64,000 nucleotides of DNA from Amycolatopsis sp. FDAARGOS 1241 (GCF_016889705.1 NZ_CP069526.1:5084001-5148000), one strand, 5' to 3'; shown: positions 18,876-27,489, counted from the first letter of the stretch. Numbers and translations: made by a program. The notes: a model not told the origin generated them from the letters alone.

Positions 18876-19988
18876 ATGGGTAGGGGGCGCCTCCGTGTCA
18901 TCGACTGGACGATCGCCGTCGGCGTGGCGGCGTCCCTGCTGGTCGCTGGCCTGTCCGAGCACCACCCCGCCACGAATCTCGACCCGCTGGGTTACGCGTT
19001 GTTGGTAGCCGGCGGTCTGGCGCTGGCCGGGCGCCGCGGGGCTCCGGTGACCGTGTTGGCCGTGACCGGATTGTGCGCGCTCGGCTACCTAGCAGTTGGT
19101 TTCGACGTGCCTGTCGTCGCGTATCTGTTCGCGGTGTACGCCGCCGTGCGGGCGGGACACCGCATCGTCACGGTGGCGGCCTCAGTGATCATGGTCGCTG
19201 CACTCCCGTTCGCAGTCCTGGTCTCCCTGCACGACCTGGGCGCGGCACTCGCGCGAGGCCGAGGCGCCCTCGAGCTGGCTTGGCTGATCGCCGCCGGCGC
19301 GGCGGGTGAGGCCCTGCGACAGGCTGAGCGCCGGGCGGCTGAGGCCGAGCGCACCCGCGAGGAGACCGCACGTCGCCGTGCCGACGAGGAGCGGCTGCAC
19401 ATCGCGCGGGAGCTGCACGATTCGCTCACCCACCAGATCTCGGTGATCAAGGTGCAGGCTGAAGCCGCCGTCCACGTGGCCGGCAAGCGAGGGGAACAGG
19501 TGCCCGAGGCGCTGCTGGCGATCCGGGACGCCGGTCGTGAGGCGGCCCGGGAACTGCGCGCGACCCTGGAGGCACTGCGTGATGACGACAAGACCGCGCC
19601 TCGCGGGCTCGACCACGTTCCGGACCTGGTGCACCAGGCCCGCACGGCCGGCCTGGACGCCACGCTGACGATCGAGGGACACCGACACGACGTGCCGGTC
19701 GCGGTGGAGCGGACCGCGTACCGGATCGTGCAGGAGTCGCTGACCAACATCGCCCGGCACGCCGCCGCCGCCACCGCGTCGATCCGAATCGACTACCGGC
19801 CCGATGCCCTCGCCATCCGTGTCGATGATGACGGTAACGCCACCCCGGACGCCGCTCCGGCCCCCGGTGTCGGGCTGCTCGGAATGCGTGAACGAGTCAC
19901 CGTCCTCGGAGGTCATCTGCGGACGGCCCCTCGCAGCGAGGGTGGCTTCACCGTCCAAGCCGAACTTCCCCTGGATCAACCCTCATGA
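18876..19988 (+). CDS. NarL/DegS-type sensor histidine kinase
   Basis: The 370-residue protein has four or five membrane helices in the first 145 residues and no extracellular sensor domain. A coiled linker follows (AERRAAEAERTREETARRRA). The HisKA_3 dimerisation helix has the phospho-acceptor His181 in ARELHDSLTHQISVIK. The HATPase domain reads AYRIVQESLTNIARHAAA (N box), VDDDG and GVGLLGMRERV (G boxes). The DxxxQ/HDxxxH layout is that of the NarX/DesK family. It ends ATGA over the response regulator start. The signal is unknown; membrane state or cell-envelope stress is typical of this type. Confidence 0.92.
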   Translation: MGRGRLRVIDWTIAVGVAASLLVAGLSEHHPATNLDPLGYALLVAGGLALAGRRGAPVTVLAVTGLCALGYLAVGFDVPVVAYLFAVYAAVRAGHRIVTVAASVIMVAALPFAVLVSLHDLGAALARGRGALELAWLIAAGAAGEALRQAERRAAEAERTREETARRRADEERLHIARELHDSLTHQISVIKVQAEAAVHVAGKRGEQVPEALLAIRDAGREAARELRATLEALRDDDKTAPRGLDHVPDLVHQARTAGLDATLTIEGHRHDVPVAVERTAYRIVQESLTNIARHAAAATASIRIDYRPDALAIRVDDDGNATPDAAPAPGVGLLGMRERVTVLGGHLRTAPRSEGGFTVQAELPLDQPS

Positions 19989-20647
19989 TCCGCGTCCTAT
20001 TGGTCGATGACCAGCCGCTCATTCGCAGCGGGTTCCGCGCGCTGCTTGACGTCGAGAACGACATCGACGTGGTCGCCGAGGCGGCCGACGGCAGCGAAGG
20101 CTTGACACTGGCCCGGGAACACCTACCCGACGTCGCGCTCATCGACATTCAGATGCCGGTCATCGACGGCATCGAAGCGACCCGGCGCATCGCCGCGGAC
20201 CCCGCCCTCGCGCAGGTGCACGTCGTGATTTTGACCAACTACGGCCTGGACGAATACGTCTTCAACGCGCTGCGCGCCGGCGCGGCCGGCTTCCTCGTCA
20301 AAGACATCCTGCCCGAAGACTTCCTGCACGCCATCCGCGTCGCCGCGCGCGGCGACGCCCTGCTCGCACCATCGATCACCCGCAAGCTCATCAACAGATA
20401 CGTCAGCCAGCCGGGCAACACCGGCACCGGGACGGGGCTGAAAGAGCTGACCAACCGCGAACGCGAGGCCGTCGCCCTGGTCGCACAAGGCCTGTCCAAC
20501 GACCAGATCGCCGACCACATGGTGATCAGCCCGACAACCGCAAAAACCCACATCAACCGAGCCATGACCAAGCTTCACGCCCGCGACCGCGCCCAGCTCG
20601 TCGTCCTCGCCTACGAATCCGGTCTGGTAACCCCGCGCAACTCCTGA
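19985..20647 (+). CDS. NarL/FixJ-type response regulator
   Basis: The 220-residue protein overlaps the kinase gene by four bases (ATGA). The receiver domain is MIRVLLVDDQPLIRSGFRAL with the DD pair at residues 8-9, phospho-acceptor Asp54 in ALIDIQMPVIDGIEA, Thr in VVILTNYG and Lys in FLVKDILPEDF. The LuxR-type HTH is LTNREREAVALVAQGLSNDQ followed by ISPTTAKTHINRAMTKL. It forms a classic pair with the upstream kinase. There is no obvious target gene beside it. Confidence 0.93.
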   Translation: MIRVLLVDDQPLIRSGFRALLDVENDIDVVAEAADGSEGLTLAREHLPDVALIDIQMPVIDGIEATRRIAADPALAQVHVVILTNYGLDEYVFNALRAGAAGFLVKDILPEDFLHAIRVAARGDALLAPSITRKLINRYVSQPGNTGTGTGLKELTNREREAVALVAQGLSNDQIADHMVISPTTAKTHINRAMTKLHARDRAQLVVLAYESGLVTPRNS

Positions 20648-20730
20648 CATCCACAGCACCGGACGCAGACCACCGTCTCGAAGCTGGCCTTCGTCACTGA
20701 GCGGCGCGTCACGCCGTAGTCCGGTCAACG
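20648..20730. other. Short intergenic
   Basis: Nothing recognised in the 83 bases between the regulator stop and the second DnaE2 tail. Confidence 0.4.
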
Positions 20731-20884
20731 GTGTGGCGTCGGCACCGCCAGACCTGGCTCACCATCCAGGGCCTGCTGGGTGCGTGGCATCGCCCAGGTC
20801 GGGCAGGAACCGTATCCCTTCGCCGATCAAGTCACCGCGCTCGACCTCAAGAGCCTCGCGACCGCGTCGAGGGACTTCCGTTTG
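20731..20884 (+). pseudogene. dnaE2: DnaE2 C-terminal relic, copy 2
   Basis: In pieces: VWRRHRQTWLTIQGLL, then (after a shift) RGIAQVGQE, FADQVTALDLKSLATASRDF and R. It aligns with the last 50 codons of copy 1 (RHRQVWLTSPALLVRGIAQV...) at about 75% DNA identity by eye. It has no start and at least one frame change. Confidence 0.65.
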
Positions 20885-20972
20885 ACCGCGCGGCCACCAG
20901 CGGAGGACATGCTGAGGCCGCGGGGCCAGTGTGTGCCCGGAGGAATGTCCTGTCCAGGAAGGAGCGCCGACC

Positions 20973-21357
20973 GTGAGACTCACGTCAGATCCCGTGTACG
21001 GAGAGGTGGACATCACCGCGACCGCGAAAGAACTGGAGTACTTGGCACGCGTGATCGCCGAAGGGGCCGGGTTCATCAGCGCCGCACCCACGTCCCCGCC
21101 CCTCGGCCACGCCCTGACGGGAATCGAAGTCAGGAACGCACCCGCTCCGGCGTCCACATCCCCCTCGAGAACCAGACGGAGACCCTGGTGATCAGCGGCG
21201 AAGCCGATGCCAGGACCACCCTGGCCAAAATGTGCACGCCATGGCCACGACCGATGACGGCGGCCACCTTCACGTCGACCACTTTCCCGGGCACCCCTAC
21301 CTTTTGGAAGGCTCCCTGCCGTTGGTGATCAACAGCCCCGCACGGACGAACCGGTGA
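20973..21357 (+). pseudogene. Imm32-like immunity protein gene with two frameshifts
   Basis: GTG 20973 has an AGGAAGGAG site. The first frame gives RLTSDPVYGEVDITATAKEL and EYLARVIAEGAG. A second frame carries SGVHIPLENQTETLVISGEA, and a third carries MATTDDGGHLHVDHFPGHPY then LLEGSLPLVINS before TGA 21355-21357. The final motif (HxHxDxxPGHPxLxEGSxPLVV) is what I know from the Imm32 family of polymorphic-toxin immunity proteins. Two one- or two-base changes (about 21130 and 21235) destroy it. No intact toxin lies beside it. Confidence 0.55.
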
Positions 21358-21485
21358 ACCACTTCTCCGCCGGTTGTGGGGCGACCGCATCGAAGAGGCC
21401 GGGCCCGCAACCACTTCCCGACGTCACGGAGCTGGCTGGTCGGCACCCGGACCGTCCCGATGCGACGGGGGCTTGAGCTCAGACG

Positions 21486-21608
21486 CTGACCGGCCGCCAC
21501 CGTGGCCAGCGCCGTTTTGTCGTAGTGCCCGGCCACCCGGGCGTAGAGCTCGTCGGGGACTCGCTCCCCACGCGTCGAGGGCCGCAGCACTGCCTCCACC
21601 AGCGTGAG
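21486..21608 (-). pseudogene. Possible CMD/AhpD-family C-terminal scrap
   Basis: The minus frame RVPDELYARVAGHYDKTALA resembles the helix pair that follows the CxxC motif in CMD-family proteins (VPDEVY-ARVxxHFxEKEL). Sequence on either side does not continue the family. It directly abuts the ABC binding-protein fragment on the other strand. Confidence 0.3.
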
Positions 21609-21611
21609 CGC

Positions 21612-22120
21612 TGCGGCAGCACGGAATCGACCCTGATCACGTCCTCACCTGTGTCGTGCGCCAGCCCGGGGGCTACAGCATGGACCTGCGGCTGCTGCGC
21701 GAAGGCTCGATCGACGCCGCGTTTCTGGGCAGCACGCTTTCACCCGAGCAAGTGGCCGAGGAAGAGGGCTTTCGCGTGCTGGCGTGGGTCGGCGACCACT
21801 TCCGGATCCCGACCGTCGGCGGCGCCGTCGACCCGGCGCATCACTCCCCCAACAGCCCCGCCGTGCAGGGCTTGGTGCGCGCCGACCGCCGCGCACTTTC
21901 GACGATCGTCGAACGGCCGGGCCTGGCCGTCGACTACCTTGCCGGGTTCCTGAGCCGGCTCACCCGCGAGGAAGCCGTGCCCCACTTCGACAAGTACATC
22001 GGCCCGTACTTCTCCGCCGACGGCCACGTCGACCTCGCCGTCGCCGACGCCACCGTGGCGGCGGTCGCGGCCGAGCCCGGCGTCGCCGCGCAGCCGGCAG
22101 AGAAGATTTCCCTCACCTGA
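21612..22120 (+). pseudogene. ABC transporter substrate-binding protein, N-terminally truncated
   Basis: An open frame without a start gives ALRQHGIDPDHVLTCVVRQP, DLRLLREGSIDAAFLGSTLS, EGFRVLAWVGDHFRIPTV and then helical C-terminal sequence ending at TGA 22118-22120. This fits the second half of NitT/TauT-type (NMT1/SsuA-like) solute-binding proteins. The signal peptide and lobe 1 (about 130 residues) are missing, and no permease or ATPase genes remain nearby. Confidence 0.55.
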
Positions 22121-22320
22121 GGCGCGGCTACTGGCCGGATCGTCCCGCGCGCCGGCCCGTTGGCGCCGCGCGGGGCGATCAGCAACACGCCGAAGTTTCG
22201 CGGGTGGCGCACGCCACAGCGGACGGACGGCGTGCGCCGCCCGTCCGACGGCTCACCAGTCCGGGTCACCGGTGGGCATGACTCGCTCCTTCCACTCAGT
22301 GGATCTGCTGCCTCGGCCAC

Positions 22321-22533
22321 GAGCTGCTGATCGAGGTCGACCGGTGGGCGTCATGGTCGGATCTGCTCACGCACGCCGGTCGGAAGACACATCCGGATCC
22401 GCGTTTGCGGTGCGACCGCTACGCCACGATCCTCGCGCAGGCCTGCAACTTCGGGCTGACCGCGAAGGCCGAGGTGTGCAGCGTCTCCTACGACACCTTG
22501 GCCTGGACCCGCTCGTGTCAGGCCCCGGACTGA
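22321..22533 (+). pseudogene. Tn3-family transposase internal fragment
   Basis: An uninterrupted 70-codon frame with no start: ELLIEVDRWASWSDLLTHAG, CDRYATILAQACNFGLTAKA and SVSYDTLAWTRSCQAPD, ending at TGA 22531-22533. LAQACNFGLTxMAE and the ISYDTLAWT motif belong to the C-terminal half of TnpA of actinobacterial Tn3 elements. It ends ten bases before the GADN-family gene. Confidence 0.65.
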
Positions 22534-22542
22534 GGTCTGTCG

Positions 22543-22896
22543 ATGCCGACCGGGACACTTCCGCTCATGCGCACCTTCCACGATGCCGATCTTCCTGCCA
22601 AGTGGTCGACCGCCGAGCTCGCCGACCGGCTCCACCACGACCAGCCGGAGACCGACGCCTTCGTGCTGCGGATCCTGGCCGCCCGCATCGCCACCGCCGG
22701 CGCGGACAACACCGACCCGCGCACCACGATGGTCGACCTCGCCCGCGCCTTGGACTCCCTCACCACCGCCGTTACCGCCCTCATCGCCCCGCACCTCGAC
22801 GACGCGGGCGAGCAGAGCGCCGCCGACTACACCACCACGATCGCCGACCTGCACGCCGCCACCCGCGGCGTGGACAACCTCACCGACTGGTTCTGA
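22543..22896 (+). CDS. GADN-family small protein (intact copy)
   Basis: A 117-residue acidic protein: MRTFHDADLPAKWSTAELAD, HHDQPETDAFVLRILAARIA, TAGADNTDPRTTMVDLARAL, DSLTTAVTALIAPHLDDAGE, ADLHAATRGVDNLTDWF. It has no signal peptide or membrane helix and is predicted all-helical. Degraded relatives lie at 9164-9373 and 25706-26026, so it is a dispersed family in this genome. ATG 22543 or ATG 22567 (MRTFHD) could be the start; conservation with copy 3 begins at the latter. Function unknown. Confidence 0.65.
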   Translation: MPTGTLPLMRTFHDADLPAKWSTAELADRLHHDQPETDAFVLRILAARIATAGADNTDPRTTMVDLARALDSLTTAVTALIAPHLDDAGEQSAADYTTTIADLHAATRGVDNLTDWF

Positions 22897-23153
22897 CCCG
22901 CCGGCCAACCGTTGTTTTTCGGCATCTGCTACCGCAACGCCTCATTCCGGTATCGAAGAAGTGGTTCCCGCCTCGATAGTCGGTGCCGTTTGAACGACGA
23001 CTGTCCAGAGACAGCGACCGGACGCCGGGCACCCGGCCGGCGGGTAGCCCGGCGTCCTACCTGTTCAACGAGCGGTGGACACGTGATTCGCCCCCACGCG
23101 GGCTGTTACAGCCAACGCCGCGAAAGCTTCGTTCGTCATCGGGGCATCCTCGC

Positions 23154-24179
23154 TCAGGGCAGGTGTGCGGCCAGGTTCAGCACGCGCGTGGTCTGCATCG
23201 CGGAGAAGTTGTCGTCGCTGATCAGGCTCACGCCGGTCAGGCCTGGGCCGGTTCCGGTGACGGCCATGCCTTCGTAATTGTCGAGCAGGGGGTTGGCCTG
23301 GGCCTCTTTCGCAGGGGCGCCCAGTGTGGGGCAGTTCACCAGATCGGCCAGGTGCTGCTTGGCAACGACGTCGGCGCGCGGCGCGTCGGAAAGGTTGGGC
23401 ACGGCACTGACATCGGCCGCTTTCCTGAGACCGGTCACGGTGAAAAGGTCGACACTGTTGCCGGCGGTGCTGTCGAAGGCGGCCTCCTCGACCAGGATCG
23501 CGTCGTCGCGGTATGCGGCGACTTCGGGGATGCGCATACCCGGCTCGGCCCGGTAGCCGACCTGCTTGGTGAGGTGCCAGTGTCCGGTGCCGTCGTCGGT
23601 GTACACCAGAAACCGGTGCAGGGAGGCGTCGCCGGATGCGGAGACGTCGCCGGAAAGTGCGTCCTCCATCGAAGCGATGATCTCCCGCCCGGACGGCGAG
23701 ATGGTCAGTCCTTCAAAGGTGGCGTTGGAGGTGGCCTCACCGTCGGGTGTGGTACCGGTGACCGCGAACCGCGCGGGAACCGGCATCGACACCTTCTGTA
23801 CACCGTCGCGGCCGAAGATCCGGATCGACGGCTCGATCTCCGAGCTGACCACGTAGTCGCCGTCCGGCAGCACAGCGAGCCTCTCGTTGTCCGAGTCGGT
23901 CCCGGTGTACGGCGTACCGTCCGGCTTCCTGAGCACCAACGGGCCACCAACCGGCGTCGGGTCTCCGAGGTTGCGGAAGAACCAGATGCGTGCTGGATCA
24001 CTGGCGTGATTGTCCACAGTGGACGACCAGGAATGTGACCGGACGTCGAAGGCCAGCGAGGACAAGCCACCGACTTCGGCACCATTGACCACACGCTTGT
24101 CCAGGGCGTCGCTGAAACCGAGCGCGGAGACCTGCGGGGAGCAGCGTGGGCCGGTTCCCGGCCCGTCGGCAGCACCCAC
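23154..24179 (-). CDS. Esterase-like (phytase-like) secreted protein, signal peptide frameshifted
   Basis: The 341-residue frame matches the esterase-like domain of the phytase-like beta-propeller family: VGGLSSLAFDVRSHSWSSTV, WFFRNLGDPTPVGGPLVLRK, NERLAVLPDGDYVVSSEIEP, FEGLTISPSGREIIASMEDA, EGMAVTGTGPGLTGVSLISD. The GTG at 24179 falls inside a signal-peptide-like stretch (ALLATAITTPASATAVGAAD), whose hydrophobic part lies just upstream in this frame. The natural start (MMVITNRIR, ATG at about 24250) is in another frame, so a one-base change near 24220 disrupts the export signal. The gene may be non-functional or secreted poorly. Substrates of such propellers are usually unknown. Confidence 0.7.
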   Translation of the reverse strand: MGAADGPGTGPRCSPQVSALGFSDALDKRVVNGAEVGGLSSLAFDVRSHSWSSTVDNHASDPARIWFFRNLGDPTPVGGPLVLRKPDGTPYTGTDSDNERLAVLPDGDYVVSSEIEPSIRIFGRDGVQKVSMPVPARFAVTGTTPDGEATSNATFEGLTISPSGREIIASMEDALSGDVSASGDASLHRFLVYTDDGTGHWHLTKQVGYRAEPGMRIPEVAAYRDDAILVEEAAFDSTAGNSVDLFTVTGLRKAADVSAVPNLSDAPRADVVAKQHLADLVNCPTLGAPAKEAQANPLLDNYEGMAVTGTGPGLTGVSLISDDNFSAMQTTRVLNLAAHLP

Positions 24180-24289
24180 CGCGGTAGCAGAGGCGGGCGT
24201 TGTGATCGCCGTGGCCAGCAGCGCCGGATCCTGTTCGTAATCACCATCAAATGAGCTCCTACTGTTAAGGGGTTCCTGTAATTGACCTA

Positions 24290-25400
24290 GTGTCGCGTGT
24301 CGTTAGTTGTTTGACGGTTGGGTGGGTGTCAGAATGCGGTATGGCGAATCGACCGGCTGCCGCGCTGTCTCGTCGTGATGGTGATCGTGAGCGGTTGCTG
24401 TCGTTGACCAGGAGTTCGTCGGTGCGGGCGGGCCTGGCGCAGCGGGCGCGGATCGTGCTGCTGGCCGCCGAGGGTGTGGCGAACAGTGTGATCGCCGAAC
24501 GAGTCGCCGACCGTGATCGGCTGGCGGGAACGTTATGAGGGTGGTGGGATCGACGGCCTGCACGACGAGGCGCGCTCGGGGCGGCCCCGGCTGGTGGACC
24601 ATCGAGAGATCGTTGCGGCCACGCTGAAGCCGCCGCCGAAGAAGCTCGGCGTGACGCACTGGTCGAGCCGGCTGCTGGCCGCCCGGCTGCGGATCAGCAA
24701 CGGCACGGTGGCCCGCGCGTGGCGGGACTACGGGGTGCAGCCTTGGCGGAGCGAGACGTTCAAGTTCTCCACCGACCCAGAGCTGGTCGCCAAGGTCACC
24801 GACGTGGTGGGGTTGTATCTGGCGCCGCCGGAGAACGCGATCGTGCTCTGTGTCGACGAGAAGTCCCAGGTCCAAGCGTTGGACCGGACCCAGCCAATGC
24901 TGCCGATGCAACCTGGACAGGTCGAGCGGCGCACCCACGACTATGTCCGGCACGGCACCACCACCCTGTTCGCCGCGCTGGAAATCGCCACCGGCAAGGT
25001 CACTGGCGCAGTCAAACCGCGGCACCGGCACCAGGAGTTCCTGGTATTCCTCAAACAGCTCGCCCGCGCCTACCCCGACGACGAGCTACACCTGGTGATG
25101 GACAACTACGCCACGCACAAGCGTCCCGAGATCCGCGACTGGCTCGCGGCGAACCCGCGAATCCACGTCCATTTCACCCCGACCTCAGGCTCCTGGCTCA
25201 ACCTGGTCGAGGTCTGGTTCGGCATCATCGAACGCCAAACCATCCGCCGCGGCAGCTTCCGCTCCGTCCACGACCTCAACGCCAAGATCCGCGCCTTCAT
25301 CGACGGCTGGAACGAACGCTGCCACCCCTTCATCTGGACCAAAACCGCCGACGAGATCCTCAAGAAGTCCAACCGTCAGACCACTTCAAACACAGACCAC
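24290..25400 (+). mobile_element. IS630-family insertion sequence
   Basis: The element begins GTGTCGCGTG and ends CACAGACCAC, flanked by TA on both sides (24288-24289 and 25401-25402), the expected IS630 target duplication. The terminal 32 bases match imperfectly in inverted orientation (23 of 32), including a perfect inner TGACGGTTGG. It carries one transposase gene, which is damaged. Confidence 0.8.
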
Positions 25401-25403
25401 TAG
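24341..25403 (+). pseudogene. IS630-type transposase with deletion in the HTH
   Basis: ATG 24341 opens ANRPAAALSRRDGDRERLLS and RIVLLAAEGVANSVIAERV. The frame then changes near 24506, and the rest continues in the next frame as TVIGWRERYEGGGIDGLHDE onwards. The usual GVSRP of the recognition helix is missing, so a small deletion and not a programmed slip broke it. The catalytic DDE set is present in the second frame: CVDEKSQVQALDRTQ, LVMDNYATHK and GSWLNLVEVWFGIIERQ. Confidence 0.8.
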
Positions 25404-25705
25404 CTGCGGGGCGTCAGCGCAGGTGCTAGACCTCGGGGAACGCGGCGGACTAGGCCGCTACCCCGACCCCGCTCAAGACCACCGCGGTCAGTCGCGCCGC
25501 ATACACCCGCCCGCCACAAGCCGCTTCACATCTGGCGTAGGCGAGACCCTCGTGGCGTTGGCGCGGACACAGCATGCTTTACGGGTCTCTCCTGCGAAGA
25601 GACGCCGATCAGCCACGTGTGGCTCGCGAACGAGCGTTTCCCAAGGCACGAAGGTACGGACTTGCCCCTGCGCGGGAAAGGCACTGCGTCGACGTCGCGG
25701 GGCGG
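25404..25705. other. No recognised gene
   Basis: About 300 bases between the IS630 end and the third GADN copy. Nothing seen. Confidence 0.4.
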
Positions 25706-26026
25706 TCATGACCAGCCGGTGAGGTCGTCCATGCCGCGGGCGGCGGCGAGGCAGGTGATCGCGGTGGTGCAGTCGGTGTTTCCGCGACGTTCGCGTCCTC
25801 GAAGCGTGAGTGAAGATGGCGGCGGCGAGGGAACCAGGGCTCGGGCGAGGTCGGCGATCGTGGCGCGCGGGTCGAGGTTGTCCGCACCGGCAGTGGCGAC
25901 GCGGGCGGCCAAGACCCGTAGCAAGAGAGGATCGTTGTCGGGCTGGTTCCGGCGAAGCCGCTCGGTAAGGCGGGCGATGGACCACGGTTCGGACTGCTCG
26001 GCATCGTCAAAGGCGCCGTGCACGAC
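25706..26026 (-). pseudogene. Decayed GADN-family copy 3
   Basis: The minus frame reads VVHGAFDDAEQSEPWSIARL, RRNQPDNDPLLLRVLAARVA, TAGADNLDPRATIADLARAL. It is then garbled (VPSPPPSSLTLRGRERRG) and recovers as ITCLAAARGMDDLTGWS. It aligns end to end with the intact gene at 22543-22896, with compensating frame changes in the middle. It belongs to a run of minus-strand genes extending to 29.4 kb. Confidence 0.6.
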
Positions 26027-26339
26027 CGACGGTGTCGCGGTCGACGCCAACAGTCCCCGGTCCGAGTTCCGAGACGGGTTTCCGTCTGGTGGCTGGCCGG
26101 CAGGCATGATCATGGCCGAGCCGGGCTGGTCCGGGGTCCATTCGGCCTTCTTCCAAGGGAAGGTCGCCGTCAGCGGGGATGCCGGCGTCGTCCGGCACGC
26201 CCGGCGGCGAGGCCGGCTCAGCGGGCGCGGCTTCGCCGTCGCGGGCGAGCTGGGCAATGAAGTATTCCGGGTCGTCAGGGTCGTCCTGGTCGAAATACCT
26301 TGGGTGTTCTCCACCGGCATGGCTGGCTCCAATCACCAT
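26007..26339 (-). CDS. Uncertain small acidic protein
   Basis: The minus frame from ATG 26339 (or GTG 26375) encodes VIGASHAGGEHPRYFDQDDP, DDPEYFIAQLARDGEAAPAE and then a Pro/Asp-rich tail. It ends in KPVSELGPGTVGVDRD, a string also found upstream of GADN copy 1. The PRYFDQDDPDDPEYF part looks genuinely coding. There is no clear ribosome binding site. It overlaps the start of GADN copy 3. No family is recognised. Confidence 0.3.
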   Translation of the reverse strand: MVIGASHAGGEHPRYFDQDDPDDPEYFIAQLARDGEAAPAEPASPPGVPDDAGIPADGDLPLEEGRMDPGPARLGHDHACRPATRRKPVSELGPGTVGVDRDTVGRARRL

Positions 26340-26525
26340 GGCAGCCGCGGCTTGTGCCGTTGGTGCCGTCGTCACCTCGATTGGTATCAACCCATCCGGG
26401 GGAACCTTTCCGGGTTCGGCGAAGGCGTGCCCTGAAGTACCCTCAGCGTCAGACAAATCGGCCGCCGCTGGCAGGGGCCCGCACACCCCGGCGAGCGGGA
26501 ACGGGGGCCGGCCACGCTCGGCACC

Positions 26526-26815
26526 GTGGTCGACGGACTGGCCAACCTCAGCCGATGCATCACCGCCCGGACGATCGACGTTCCCTCCGACTGCACCGAC
26601 GGCTTCCTCGCCGCGTACTGGCGCCGGCCGGGCGCTACCTCGATCTCGCGGTACGCGCTGGCCTGTCCGGTGTCGCGTCACTGCCCGACACTGCCGTGAA
26701 GCCGGCTCTCGCCCGACTGGCCGACGATCTGCGCTCCGGCTCGTGGCACCTCCGCCACAGTGCGCTTCTCGAGCCCAACCCACTCGATCGGCTACCGACT
26801 GGTGATCGCGTCCCA
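26526..26815 (+). pseudogene. SAM-dependent methyltransferase C-terminal relic
   Basis: Three frames in succession rebuild the C-terminus of a class I methyltransferase: VVDGLANLSRCITARTIDVP, DCTDGFLAAYWRRP, then (shift near 26636) AYLDLAVRAGLSGVASLP, ALARLADDLRSGSWHLRHS, then (shift near 26780) GYRLVIASQPA. The motif VPxDCxDGFxxAYWRRP is familiar from actinobacterial methyltransferases. The Rossmann half is gone. Confidence 0.55.
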
Positions 26816-27043
26816 ACCAGCCATATCCGCTCGGCCGATCAGCCCATCCAGCTGGCCGGCGACATCGTCGACCGTGGAGAACCGCGCCGCCTCAGCGGGA
26901 TCGGTGCTCCACAACACTGCGCCCGGGTGCTCGACCGAGGGTCCCTTCCGGTACCGGACCGCTCACCGCCGCTGAGCTTCGGTGACAGCTTCCACTGCGT
27001 GACGACCAGGCCGGTGTCATTCGGCGCTGGTCGTCACCGTCAC
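26792..27043 (-). pseudogene. Small protein gene with frame changes, after the 144-aa gene
   Basis: On the minus strand a GTG near 27043 (GGAGG upstream, just past the previous stop) opens VTTSAE. A shifted frame gives NDTGLVVTQWKLSPKLSGG, and a third gives GAVLWSTDPAEAARFSTVDD, VAGQLDGLIGRADMAGWDAI and TSR before TAG 26794-26792. The composition is coding-like, but no family is recognised. Its end overlaps the methyltransferase relic on the other strand. Confidence 0.35.
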
Positions 27044-27054
27044 CTCCTCGGCCC

Positions 27055-27489
27055 TCATGCCTCGTCGTGGTACAGCCGTCCGATCATCGAGTGCGCAGCG
27101 GCCACGTGCCGGCGCACCGTGGTCACGGCCACGGCCGCAGCCCGCAACTCGGCGGCCGCGTCTTGTGCCGCCGCGGCTCCACCTTCGTGGTCGTGGGTTT
27201 GGTCACTACGCAGCGACGGGTCGCCGGCCAGGCCCTCAGCCCAGGTGCCGAGTTGGCCGAGCAGCTGCTTGAACCCGGCCGGCAGTGAGGACAGGTAACC
27301 CAACGTCGGGTACACCTCGGGCGCCGAGGGAAGGGCCTCCGACGTGGTCGACAAGGTCGCGTAATTCGCCCAGCGGACCAACTCGGCGCAGGCCTCCATC
27401 GCCGAGGCCAAGCGCTCCGGATCGTACGGACCGTCGAGCGGCCACTGCGCCGCGACCATCTCGCCCGGCGCGAGCATCTTCTTCTCCAT
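27055..27489 (-). CDS. 144-residue helical protein of unknown function
   Basis: ATG 27489 follows GAGGAG. The protein reads GEMVAAQWPLDGPYDPERLA, SAMEACAELVRWANYATL, VYPTLGYLSSLPAGFKQLLG, QLGTWAEGLAG and an Ala-rich C-terminal helix with TTVRRHVAAAHSMIGRL. It has no membrane segment or catalytic motif. The pattern (AAELVRxxNxATxxxxALxxxxxxYxxxGxL) is one I associate with small proteins on actinobacterial plasmids and integrative elements. It is part of the minus-strand run 29.4 to 25.7 kb. Confidence 0.6.
   Translation of the reverse strand: MEKKMLAPGEMVAAQWPLDGPYDPERLASAMEACAELVRWANYATLSTTSEALPSAPEVYPTLGYLSSLPAGFKQLLGQLGTWAEGLAGDPSLRSDQTHDHEGGAAAAQDAAAELRAAAVAVTTVRRHVAAAHSMIGRLYHDEA

Noticed and set aside
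24341..25403. Programmed frameshift in the IS630 transposase
   Set aside because: The frame change coincides with missing residues of the recognition helix, and there is no slippery run there, so a deletion explains it better.
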